Shown: in pieces, positions 49,359-57,415 of the stretch | Layout: each line of letters starts with the position of its first letter | Numbering within the stretch: the stretch's first letter is position 1 | DNA from: Clostridium disporicum | GTDB taxonomy: Bacteria; Bacillota; Clostridia; Clostridiales; Clostridiaceae | Reading direction: 5' to 3' | Assembly (NCBI RefSeq): GCF_001405015.1 | Contig: NZ_CYZX01000007.1 | Coordinates: 91,975-155,974 of the forward strand | DNA: 64,000 bases | Notes under the pieces: model-generated | Databases searched by the model: none | What the model was told of the DNA's origin: nothing | The model's input: the letters and a program-made list of their open reading frames with translations, nothing else | Translations under genes and position numbers: made by a program

Positions 49359-49405
49359 GAGTAGCCAAATTACTATTAAATAGTAATTAAGGTTGCTCTT
49401 TTTTG
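49359..49405 (+). terminator. Intrinsic terminator
   Basis: GAGTAGCC (49359-49366) with AATTACT pairs with AGTAATTAAGGTTGCTC, with G-U and bulges, followed by six T. Confidence 0.8.
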
Positions 49406-49606
49406 TTACTATATATTCAGTGAGAATTTAATAAGCATAGTAGAAAGTAATGGAGGTCATAATAAATATATAGATAAGCATTATTTGATAAAAAAAGATA
49501 GTTTTTTTTATAAAAACTTCAAAAATGACTACTTTTTACTAGAAAATGGTTAAAAATGATGGTAATATATTAAGAAACATAGCAAATTAATAAAGGAGGA
49601 ATAATT

Positions 49607-51070
49607 ATGAATATAAGTATCAAAGATGTATCATTTGAATTTGTTGATGGTTTAATAATACCTACTTTTGAAGATGGAGAAAATAATTCTGCTGAATTAG
49701 ATAATATATTAAAGATATCTTCGTTTAAAGGTAAAGAGGGAGAAATATTCTACATTACAGAGTTGAAGGAAAAAGTAAAATATAAGATATTTGTTGGCTT
49801 AGGAAAAAAAGAACTTCTAAATGGAGAAGTATTAAGAAATGCAATGGCAAAAGCTGCAAAAAAAGCAAAAGAATTAAAAATAGAAAGAATAGGTATAGAG
49901 TTTTTCAGAACTGATAAGATATGTGTGGGTGGAAGAATAAAAGGGATAACTGAAGGAGTTAGACTAGCTCTTTATAGTTTTGATAAATATAAAGAACAAA
50001 AAAGTCAGTATAATCCAGAGGTTTATATTTCAGGAGTTCCAACTGAAAAGTTATCAAAGGCTACTGAAAGATTAGAAGAAGTTAATAATATAGTTGATGG
50101 TGTAATTAAGGCTAGGGACCTTATAAATGAACCAGCAAATGCTATGTACCCAGAAAGCTTAGCTGATGAAGCTATCAAAATTGGAGCAGAATCTGGTTTT
50201 GAAGTTCAAGTATTTGATGAAAAAGAATGTAAAGACTTAGAAATGAAAGCATTCTTATCTGTAGGTATGGGATCTTCTAGAAAACCAAGACTTATAGTTA
50301 TGAGATATATGGGAGACAATGAAAATAGCGAGGTATTAGGACTAGTAGGTAAAGGTCTTACATATGATTCAGGTGGATACTCATTAAAACCATCTAACTC
50401 TATGGTTGGAATGAATGGAGATATGGGTGGTGCAGCAGTAGTAATTGGGGCTATGTCTGCTATAGCAAAAAATAAATTAAAGAAAAATGTAGTTGCGGTA
50501 GTTGCAGCTTGTGAAAACCTTGTTTCTGGAGAAGCTTATAAACCTGGAGATATTATTGGATCAATGGCTGGAAAGACTATAGAGGTGTTAAATACTGATG
50601 CAGAAGGAAGATTAACACTTATAGATGCTATAACTTATATTATTGAAAAAGAAGGAGCAACAAAGGTTATTGATTTAGCTACTTTAACAGGAGCAGCGAT
50701 AGTAGCTTTAGGAAATTATACAACTGCATTAATGACTAATGACGAAGACTTTTATGATGATTTTATGAGAGCAGCAGATGTTACTGATGAAATTTTCTGG
50801 AGAATGCCAACATTTAAACATTATAGAAAGCAAATATTAGGAGAAAAAGCAGATCTTAAAAATGTAGATCCAAATGGAGCAGGTACAATTGTTGCAGGAA
50901 TGTTCTTAAAAGAATTTGTACAAGATAAGCCATGGATTCATCTTGATATAGCAGGAACTTCAGATACAAAAGCACCTATTAGTGAGTATATAGTAAAAGG
51001 TGGTACAGGTACTCCTGTAAGAACTTTATATTACTTAGCTAAAGGATCATGTGGATGTCATAAAAAATAA
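49607..51070 (+). CDS. pepA: Leucyl aminopeptidase (M17)
   Basis: This 487-residue cytosolic M17 aminopeptidase has the two-metal site in the C-terminal catalytic domain: GKGLTYDSGGYSLKPS with the catalytic lysine and metal aspartate, GDMGGAA, and the signature NTDAEGRL. The N-terminal domain (1-165) is the usual macrodomain-like part. LINEPANAMYP is also typical. The C-terminus GSCGCHKK carries a Cys-x-Cys-His cluster not needed for catalysis, which may bind metal. The start follows AAAGGAGGAATAATT. It heads a run of peptidase and hydrolase genes, each with its own terminator. Confidence 0.95.
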   Translation: MNISIKDVSFEFVDGLIIPTFEDGENNSAELDNILKISSFKGKEGEIFYITELKEKVKYKIFVGLGKKELLNGEVLRNAMAKAAKKAKELKIERIGIEFFRTDKICVGGRIKGITEGVRLALYSFDKYKEQKSQYNPEVYISGVPTEKLSKATERLEEVNNIVDGVIKARDLINEPANAMYPESLADEAIKIGAESGFEVQVFDEKECKDLEMKAFLSVGMGSSRKPRLIVMRYMGDNENSEVLGLVGKGLTYDSGGYSLKPSNSMVGMNGDMGGAAVVIGAMSAIAKNKLKKNVVAVVAACENLVSGEAYKPGDIIGSMAGKTIEVLNTDAEGRLTLIDAITYIIEKEGATKVIDLATLTGAAIVALGNYTTALMTNDEDFYDDFMRAADVTDEIFWRMPTFKHYRKQILGEKADLKNVDPNGAGTIVAGMFLKEFVQDKPWIHLDIAGTSDTKAPISEYIVKGGTGTPVRTLYYLAKGSCGCHKK

Positions 51071-51081
51071 GATAGGTATTT

Positions 51082-51116
51082 TAGGAACTGTGTTATACAG
51101 TTCCTATTTTTATTTA
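51082..51116 (+). terminator. Intrinsic terminator after pepA
   Basis: TAGGAACTGT (51082-51091) pairs with ACAGTTCCTA (51097-51106), followed by TTTTTATTT. Confidence 0.9.
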
Positions 51117-51192
51117 GATGCTTTTACTTAGAATAATAATTTGGTACTATATATAATATAAGGAAAAATTATAAGAGTAGGAGGGAAAAGTT

Positions 51193-51822
51193 TTGAAAGA
51201 AATAATAGAAGAGTTAAACCTGTTACCTATAGAATTAAAATCATTACCTTTAGAAAACACAGCTTTAATAGTGGTAGATATGGTTGTAGGATTTGTAGAA
51301 GAAGGAATTTTATCTTCTCCTAGAGTTAAAAATATGTCTACTAATCTATTAGAATTAAATAATAGAACTAAAGGATATAGTAAAGTTTATTTTGTTGATT
51401 CACATAATGAAGATGCAGAGGAATTAAAAGCTTATCCATCACATTGCATTGTAAATACTAAAGAAGAAGAGTTGATAGATGGATTAAAAGAATCTGTAAG
51501 TGAAGATGAAACTATTAGAATTATAAAGAAAAATAGTACTAATGGATTCCATGCACCAGAATTTAAAAGTTGGTTAGATGGAATAATTGACAAAGTAGAT
51601 AACTTTATTGTTGTTGGTTGTGTTACAGATATATGTGTGCTTCAATTTACGTTAACATTAAAGACATATTTTAATCAAATGAATCTAGGCAAGAGGGTAT
51701 TAGTTCCAGCTAATTGTGTTGAAACTTTTGATATACCAGGGCATCCAGGTGATGAGATGAACTTATTTGCTTTATCTAATATGAAATCAAATGGTATTGA
51801 AGTAGTATCAGAGATTATTTAA
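51193..51822 (+). CDS. Isochorismatase-family cysteine hydrolase (nicotinamidase-like)
   Basis: This 209-residue protein of the cysteine hydrolase fold starts at TTG, 8 nt after AGGAGGGAAA. The catalytic triad can be placed: the aspartate in IVVDMVVGF, the lysine in IIKKNSTNGFHA and the cysteine in GCVTDICVLQ. DSHNEDAEEL and YPSHCI supply the metal-binding residues of nicotinamidases. Conversion of nicotinamide to nicotinate is the best guess; other amides are possible. It lies 24 nt upstream of an M42 peptidase gene and is probably cotranscribed with it. Confidence 0.85.
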   Translation: MKEIIEELNLLPIELKSLPLENTALIVVDMVVGFVEEGILSSPRVKNMSTNLLELNNRTKGYSKVYFVDSHNEDAEELKAYPSHCIVNTKEEELIDGLKESVSEDETIRIIKKNSTNGFHAPEFKSWLDGIIDKVDNFIVVGCVTDICVLQFTLTLKTYFNQMNLGKRVLVPANCVETFDIPGHPGDEMNLFALSNMKSNGIEVVSEII

Positions 51823-51846
51823 TAAATTACTAGGGAGGAAATGTAA

Positions 51847-52887
51847 ATGAGTACAAATTATAGTGTTAATAAAGATTACTTATTATCTACAGCAAAGAAG
51901 ATACTAGAGTTTAATTCACCGACAGGTTTTTGTTTTGAGATAATGGATAAGATAGAAGAACTTGTAGGAGAGTTTGGTTATAAATTCGAAAGAAACAACA
52001 AAGGTGGAGGAATTATAACTATTGAAGGAAGTAGTGATGAAAGAGTAATCGGGTTATCTGCACATGTAGATACTTTAGGTGCTATGGTGAGATCAATAAC
52101 TAAGTCGGGTACTTTAAGATTCACTTTAATCGGAGGGCCTATTGTACCAACTTTAGATGGTGAGTATTGTAAGATTAGAACTAGAGATGGTAAAGTTTAT
52201 GATGGTACTTTTTTAAGCACAAGTCCTGCAGCTCATGTATATGAAGATGCTACAACTAAAAAGCGTGATGCTAATAATATGGAAATAAGAATAGATGAAG
52301 TTGTTAAAGATAAGAGTGATGTTGAAGCATTAGGAATAGCTCCAGGAGACTTTGTATTTATTGATCCTAAAACTACTATAACTGAAAGTGGATTTATTAA
52401 ATCGAGATTTATAGATGATAAGGGCAGTGTGTCGGCATTAATGGCATTATTAGAAATGTTCCATAGAGAAAATATTACGCCTAAATATAAAACAAAGATA
52501 TTAATATCAAACTATGAAGAGGTTGGACATGGAACATCATATATTCCAAGTGATATTACAGAGATGATTGCAGTGGATATGGGCTGTATAGGAGAAGATT
52601 TAAGTTGTACAGAATATGATGTTTCAATATGTGCAAAAGATTCTGGTGGACCATATGATTATAATATGGTGACAGATTTGGTTAATTTAGCTAAGAAAAA
52701 TAATATTAGCTATGCGGTAGATATATATCCAATGTATGGTTCAGACGTTGGCGCTGCATTAAAAGCAGGAAATAATATAAGAGGAGCTTTAATAGGACCA
52801 GGAGTTCATGCATCACATGGAATGGAAAGAACCCATTACACAGCGTTGGAGAATACAATAAAGCTTCTGACATTATATCTTATATAA
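51847..52887 (+). CDS. M42 family metallo-aminopeptidase
   Basis: This 346-residue M42 (glutamyl aminopeptidase/endoglucanase-like) peptidase has the metal ligands in LSAHVDTLGAM (His), RFIDDKGSVSA (bridging Asp), NYEEVGHG (catalytic Glu pair) and IAVDMGCIG (Asp), with the last His in GVHASHGMERTH. Such enzymes form large tetrahedral dodecamers that trim peptides in the cytoplasm. The start follows TAGGGAGGAAATGTAA. It is the second gene of a pair with the cysteine hydrolase, and a terminator follows at about 52895. Confidence 0.93.
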   Translation: MSTNYSVNKDYLLSTAKKILEFNSPTGFCFEIMDKIEELVGEFGYKFERNNKGGGIITIEGSSDERVIGLSAHVDTLGAMVRSITKSGTLRFTLIGGPIVPTLDGEYCKIRTRDGKVYDGTFLSTSPAAHVYEDATTKKRDANNMEIRIDEVVKDKSDVEALGIAPGDFVFIDPKTTITESGFIKSRFIDDKGSVSALMALLEMFHRENITPKYKTKILISNYEEVGHGTSYIPSDITEMIAVDMGCIGEDLSCTEYDVSICAKDSGGPYDYNMVTDLVNLAKKNNISYAVDIYPMYGSDVGAALKAGNNIRGALIGPGVHASHGMERTHYTALENTIKLLTLYLI

Positions 52888-52895
52888 GTATAATA

Positions 52896-52928
52896 AAAAA
52901 TGGAGTTGCGTAAGTAACTCCATTTTTA
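52896..52928. terminator. Intrinsic terminator
   Basis: AAAAATGGAGTT (52896-52907) pairs with AACTCCATTTTT (52916-52927). It is symmetric enough to serve the convergent PHP gene too. Confidence 0.9.
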
Positions 52929-52971
52929 TTAAAGATAATTTTTAATATTTATAATAGTTGGTGAAATATGA

Positions 52972-53703
52972 TTATAAATCAGATAATCTACCTTTAGATT
53001 TTAGATGAGCTATTAGTTTATCAGGATCATTCATAATAAGCTCTTCTGGCATCTCTATTTTTTTAAATAATTCTATGCCTTTTTCAAAGTTACCTATAGC
53101 TGTGTTTATATGAGCATCTGAAGTTAAGATGACTTTAGTACCATGTTTTTTACAAAGTCTAGCTATAGTTTCACAGTTTACATCGCTTCCTTTTCTTGAG
53201 GAACCCATAAGAGAACTGTTATTTATTTCAATCATAATATTTTTTTCTTTTGCTTTTTTTACTACTGTTTCATAGTCTAGTACATAATTAGGATTCCCTA
53301 GGTGCCCTAAAATTTCCACTTTTTCATTTTTATCTAAAGTATTTAAAATAGCAGATGTTTTTTCTTCTTTCGATAAAGTCATTGGGAAAAGAGGTTCATG
53401 AAAAGAAGCTATCATATAATCTAGACATGTAGTTAAGTCTTTTGGCATGTCTAAGTTACCATCGACATCTAATATATTAGCTTCGCATCCTTTTAAGATA
53501 GTAACATTATTTATAACTCTTGGAACTGCTTTAAGATTTCCAAAGTACCAATAGTGTGGTGCACCAGGCATTTTTGGACCATGTTCAGATGTTCCAAGGA
53601 TTTTTATTCCGTTTTTAGAGCAATGGTCTATATTTTCTAGCAATGTTGAGTAAGCATGACCACTTACAATAGTATGTGTATGCAAATCAGATGAATAGTT
53701 CAT
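52972..53703 (-). CDS. PHP-domain phosphatase, YcdX-like
   Basis: The ATG at 53703 follows AAGGAGAAATAT on the minus strand and gives 243 residues; the longer frame to 53754 reads upstream of the SD. The PHP metal motifs appear in order: DLHTHTIVSGHAYST (H8, H10), SEHGPKMPGAPHYWYF, the glutamate of CEANILD, LGHLGNP, EINNSS and TSDAHI. These match the trinuclear-zinc YcdX phosphatase group rather than histidinol phosphatase. The substrate is unknown. It is monocistronic and convergent with the M42 peptidase gene. Confidence 0.88.
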   Translation of the reverse strand: MNYSSDLHTHTIVSGHAYSTLLENIDHCSKNGIKILGTSEHGPKMPGAPHYWYFGNLKAVPRVINNVTILKGCEANILDVDGNLDMPKDLTTCLDYMIASFHEPLFPMTLSKEEKTSAILNTLDKNEKVEILGHLGNPNYVLDYETVVKKAKEKNIMIEINNSSLMGSSRKGSDVNCETIARLCKKHGTKVILTSDAHINTAIGNFEKGIELFKKIEMPEELIMNDPDKLIAHLKSKGRLSDL

Positions 53704-53946
53704 ATATTTCTCCTTAGTATATAAAGTATTATTATATAAGTAGTATATAAACAATCAAAAATAATTTCAACTTATAATAAGTTATAAGAACTTTAAAAGT
53801 TATCAAAGTAAACATATACATCTGTTGAATAATATATAATGAGTATATTATAAGTTTTATTTTAAACATATTTAAAATAAAAAAATAATTGATAATAGTT
53901 ATTGTTTAATATAATATATAATTAAAAAAATTAGGGGAGAGATGTT

Positions 53947-54717
53947 ATGTTAATGATAATTTCTCCTGCAAAAACTTTAGATTTTACTAAAGAAAATAAA
54001 GCAGGATATAGTTCAAATACGATTTTTAATAATGAAATAAATGAGTTGGTGGAAGTATTAAATAAATATAATATTGATGAGTTAGCTTCACTTATGAAGA
54101 TGTCAGAAAAGTTAGCAGAAGAAAACTATAATAGATATCAAAAATTTTTTACTGATGAGATAGCTTGCAAAGAAGCATTGTTAGCATTTGATGGGGCAGT
54201 ATATAGAGGAATAGCTTCTGAGAGTTTTGATAAAAAAGATTTAGAATTTGCTCAAAGTAATTTAAGAATTTTATCAGGGTTATATGGAATTATTAGACCG
54301 TTAGATATGATAAAGGAATATAGATTAGAAATGGGAACTAAAATTAAATTTAAGACTTACCGTAATTTATATAATTATTGGGAAGATAAATTAACTAAAT
54401 TTATTTTAGAGGAAATAGAAAAATCTTATGGAGACAAGGTTCTTATAAATATAGCTTCTAATGAGTATAGCAAAGTACTTGATTTAAAGGAAATAAATAA
54501 AGTATACAAAGTGATAAATGTTGAATTTAAAGAAAAGAAAGGAGAAGAATATAAAGTAGTAGGAACATATGCTAAGAAGGCTAGAGGATTATTAGTTAAC
54601 TACATTATAAAAAATAAGATTACTAATGTTGAAGATATTAAACTATTTGATAAAGATAATTATATATTAAATAACGAACTTAGTAGTGATACAGAACTTA
54701 TATTTACAAGAGGATAG
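53947..54717 (+). CDS. yaaA: Peroxide stress protein YaaA
   Basis: This 256-residue DUF328/UPF0246 protein starts MLMIISPAKTLDF, the family hallmark, followed by FDGAVYRGI, LSGLYGIIRPLDMIKEYRLEMGTK, NIASNEYSK and a basic KKARGLLVNYIIKNKI block. In E. coli YaaA limits free iron under peroxide stress and has a DNA-binding-like fold. The length is normal. The start lies 6 nt after GGGGAGAGATGTT. It is monocistronic with an AT-rich upstream region and a terminator at 54756. No Fur or PerR site is obvious. Confidence 0.93.
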   Translation: MLMIISPAKTLDFTKENKAGYSSNTIFNNEINELVEVLNKYNIDELASLMKMSEKLAEENYNRYQKFFTDEIACKEALLAFDGAVYRGIASESFDKKDLEFAQSNLRILSGLYGIIRPLDMIKEYRLEMGTKIKFKTYRNLYNYWEDKLTKFILEEIEKSYGDKVLINIASNEYSKVLDLKEINKVYKVINVEFKEKKGEEYKVVGTYAKKARGLLVNYIIKNKITNVEDIKLFDKDNYILNNELSSDTELIFTRG

Positions 54718-54755
54718 GTTAAGAAGATCCTATTAAAAAAACGAAAGATACAGTT

Positions 54756-54792
54756 AAAGCTCTTTTACAAATTAAAAGGGCTTTATTTTATT
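54756..54792 (+). terminator. Intrinsic terminator after yaaA
   Basis: AAAGCTCTTTT (54756-54766) pairs with AAAAGGGCTTT (54774-54784), with one G-U, and is followed by ATTTTATT. Confidence 0.8.
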
Positions 54793-54906
54793 ACAAAAGT
54801 ATATTTGAAATTTCAAAATATGAAAATAAACTTTAAGAAAATCTTAGCAAAATACTAAGATATGTATTATAATAACTAAAGAAAATTATTTAAAGGGGAA
54901 AATGAA

Positions 54907-56265
54907 ATGTTGATTAGCAAAGAAAAGAACTTCTACAAACTTATTATGAGTATAGCTTTGCCGATTGCTGTACAAAATTTAATAAACTTTGCAGTTGGTA
55001 TGATAGATACAATGATGCTTGGATCGTTAGGAGAAATTCAATTATCAGCAGCTGCTATAGGAAATAATTTATTTTTTATTCTTATGGTTTTAATGTTTGG
55101 ACTAGCTGGGGGATCTAATATTTTAATATCACAATATTGGGGAAAAGGTGATGTTAAAAGCATACATAAAATATTGGCATTAATGTATAGAGTATGTATT
55201 GTAATTACATCAATTTTTATAGGAATAGCAATGTTTATTCCGAGTATGTTTATAAAGCTTTATACTTCTGATATTAATGTTATTGAAGCAGGAAGTGCTT
55301 ATTTAAGGATAGTGGCTATAGGATACATATTTTATGCAATAACTAACTGTACGATTATGATACTACGCTCGGTTAAAACAGTTAGAATATCACTAGTAGT
55401 GTACACTGCATCGCTAGTAGTTAATGCTTTCTTTAATTGGGTATTCATTTTTGGAAAGCTTGGAGCGCCGGCATTAGGAGTAAAAGGTGCAGCTATTGCC
55501 ACAGTTATTGCAAGGATAACTGAATTTACTATTGTAATGTGCTTCATGGTATTCTTTGAAAATAAGATAAATTTAAAAGTAAAACATTTATTAAAAGTAG
55601 ATAAGGTAATATTAAAAGATTATATTGCTAATTGTACGCCAGTTTTATTTAATGAATTACTTTGGTCTAGTGGATCTACTATGATATCTATAATAATTGG
55701 TAGACTTGGAACTGAAACAGTTGCAGCAAATAGTATAAGTAATGTTGTATTTAATTTTGTAACTGTATTTATTTTTGGACTATCAAATGCTACTGCAGTA
55801 ATTATAGGTAATACTATTGGTGAAGGTAAAAATGATAAAGCCAGAGAGTACGCAAGAACAATAGGTGTATTAAGTGTGCTAATGGGAATTATGGCAGCTA
55901 TAGTGATTCAAATAATTAAGCCATTTGTAGTTGATTTTTACAATGTATCAGAGTTAACAAAAAGTATAGCAATCGACTTAATGTCTGTAACATCTATAAT
56001 TGTTATATTCCAGTCATTAGGAATAAACCTTATGATGGGAGTACTTAGAGGTGGAGGAGATGCTAAATTTGTATTAATAAACGATATTATATTTATGTGG
56101 GTTGTAGCTATACCTTTAGGCTTTATAGCAGCATTTATTTTAAATTGGCCAGTAGCTGTGGTGTTTTTTATAGTTAAAAGTGATGAGATAATTAAGTCAA
56201 TTATAAGTGTTATTAGAGTTTTTAGTGGTAAGTGGGTTAGAAATCTTACGCGAGATTTTGCATAA
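54907..56265 (+). CDS. MATE family efflux transporter
   Basis: This 452-residue MATE family protein has twelve hydrophobic segments. The first half shows FAVGMIDTMMLGSLGEIQLSA and FGLAGGSNILISQYWGKGD. The second half repeats the pattern in VFIFGLSNATAVIIGNTIGEGK, which is the internal twofold symmetry of the family. It should export cationic or other small molecules in exchange for Na+ or H+. The start follows AAAGGGGAAAATGAA. It is a single gene, ending at a bidirectional terminator. No local regulator is present. Confidence 0.92.
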   Translation: MLISKEKNFYKLIMSIALPIAVQNLINFAVGMIDTMMLGSLGEIQLSAAAIGNNLFFILMVLMFGLAGGSNILISQYWGKGDVKSIHKILALMYRVCIVITSIFIGIAMFIPSMFIKLYTSDINVIEAGSAYLRIVAIGYIFYAITNCTIMILRSVKTVRISLVVYTASLVVNAFFNWVFIFGKLGAPALGVKGAAIATVIARITEFTIVMCFMVFFENKINLKVKHLLKVDKVILKDYIANCTPVLFNELLWSSGSTMISIIIGRLGTETVAANSISNVVFNFVTVFIFGLSNATAVIIGNTIGEGKNDKAREYARTIGVLSVLMGIMAAIVIQIIKPFVVDFYNVSELTKSIAIDLMSVTSIIVIFQSLGINLMMGVLRGGGDAKFVLINDIIFMWVVAIPLGFIAAFILNWPVAVVFFIVKSDEIIKSIISVIRVFSGKWVRNLTRDFA

Positions 56266-56296
56266 AAAATAGGCCGAGATATGGCCTATTTTTTAT
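56264..56296. terminator. Bidirectional terminator
   Basis: AAAAAATAGGCC (56264-56275) pairs with GGCCTATTTTTT (56283-56294), with a 7-nt loop. It overlaps the stop codons of the MATE gene and the convergent sensor gene. Confidence 0.92.
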
Positions 56297-57248
56297 TTTC
56301 AGTACATTTGGTTAGGTTTTTAGATAAGTCACTTATAAACTGATGGTAATTTGGGAGTTGCTTTACAAGTAGTTTTATTTCTAAAACTTGAATTTCTATT
56401 TCTTCAAGTTTTTCTTTAAAAGTGTAAGAATCGCTTTGTTGTAATTTTAATAATTGAGACCGTATATTAGAAATAGAACTTTGTAGAGATGTAACTAAGT
56501 TATATACTTCCTGCCAATCTTTTTCAAGTTGAGAGTTAATTTTTTCAGTAATATTTATATAAGTTAGGACATTAGAATATTTATCTACTATTTTTTCGCC
56601 TTCATTTATAGTATCTATTATATTGTTAAAAGTAATCTCGCCATTCTTATATTTCTTTATGAAATAATAAATAGGTCCAGAAATGACGAGTGTAAAAAAG
56701 CTACTTAAAACTTTTACTATGTTGTTTTGAGATGATATAGAATTGCTTATATTTGAAGACGTTTTAGATGTTGAATCAGTTTTAGCAGCAATAATAGTAC
56801 TTAGTTTACCAAGTATATTATTTTGGATTTCATCACTTTTCAAAACTTTATCCTCTAATTCTTGAGATAAAGGTAGAGTAGGTGGGTTTTCAAAAAAGTC
56901 ATTATTTATATTTTCGTAGTCGTTTAAATAATTAACGATTTCTACTTTGTCGGAGTTTGTTATAGTACTATTAGACAAAAGTTCGTCGAGAGTGTTATAT
57001 GCAGATTCTAAAGAAGTTGAATACTGATTTTTAAAGTTTTCGCTACCGGTTAATAGAAAAGATTTTTGAATATGAGCTAAATTAATTATATTTGTACTGT
57101 AACTATTCAGAGAATCTATTTCAGATTTTCGTGATTGTAAATTATCTACACTTGAAGAAATAGAATCATTACTTGATACTATATAAATATTTAATCCAAG
57201 TAAGAAAATAATAATAATTGATAATGTAATAATTATAAATTTTTTCAT
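56286..57248 (-). CDS. CHASE3-like membrane protein without output domain
   Basis: The ATG at 57248, just after ATAGGTGAATATA, gives 320 residues (a GTG at 57257 overlaps the SD). One membrane segment covers about 3-23. An extracytoplasmic helical domain (25-180) includes AHIQKSFLLTGSENFKNQY, the pattern of CHASE3 sensors. A second membrane segment covers about 183-199. A cytoplasmic coiled coil to the end has LEKDWQEVYNLVTSLQSSIS and LEEIEIQVLEIKLLVKQL. No kinase, GGDEF or methyl-accepting signature is visible, so it may signal through a partner or act structurally. It is monocistronic. Confidence 0.72.
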   Translation of the reverse strand: MKKFIIITLSIIIIFLLGLNIYIVSSNDSISSSVDNLQSRKSEIDSLNSYSTNIINLAHIQKSFLLTGSENFKNQYSTSLESAYNTLDELLSNSTITNSDKVEIVNYLNDYENINNDFFENPPTLPLSQELEDKVLKSDEIQNNILGKLSTIIAAKTDSTSKTSSNISNSISSQNNIVKVLSSFFTLVISGPIYYFIKKYKNGEITFNNIIDTINEGEKIVDKYSNVLTYINITEKINSQLEKDWQEVYNLVTSLQSSISNIRSQLLKLQQSDSYTFKEKLEEIEIQVLEIKLLVKQLPNYHQFISDLSKNLTKCTENKK

Positions 57249-57415
57249 TATATTCACCTATATTATTTTTATATAATTTATGCTGTTCTTTAAATTCAAG
57301 TGAGAAATTTTTATTTTATAACCTCCAAGTAAATTTTCTTTATATATAATATAAATATGATTTACTGCAAAGTATGATATAATATAATAAAATTCCTAAG
57401 AGAAAAGGAGATAAT

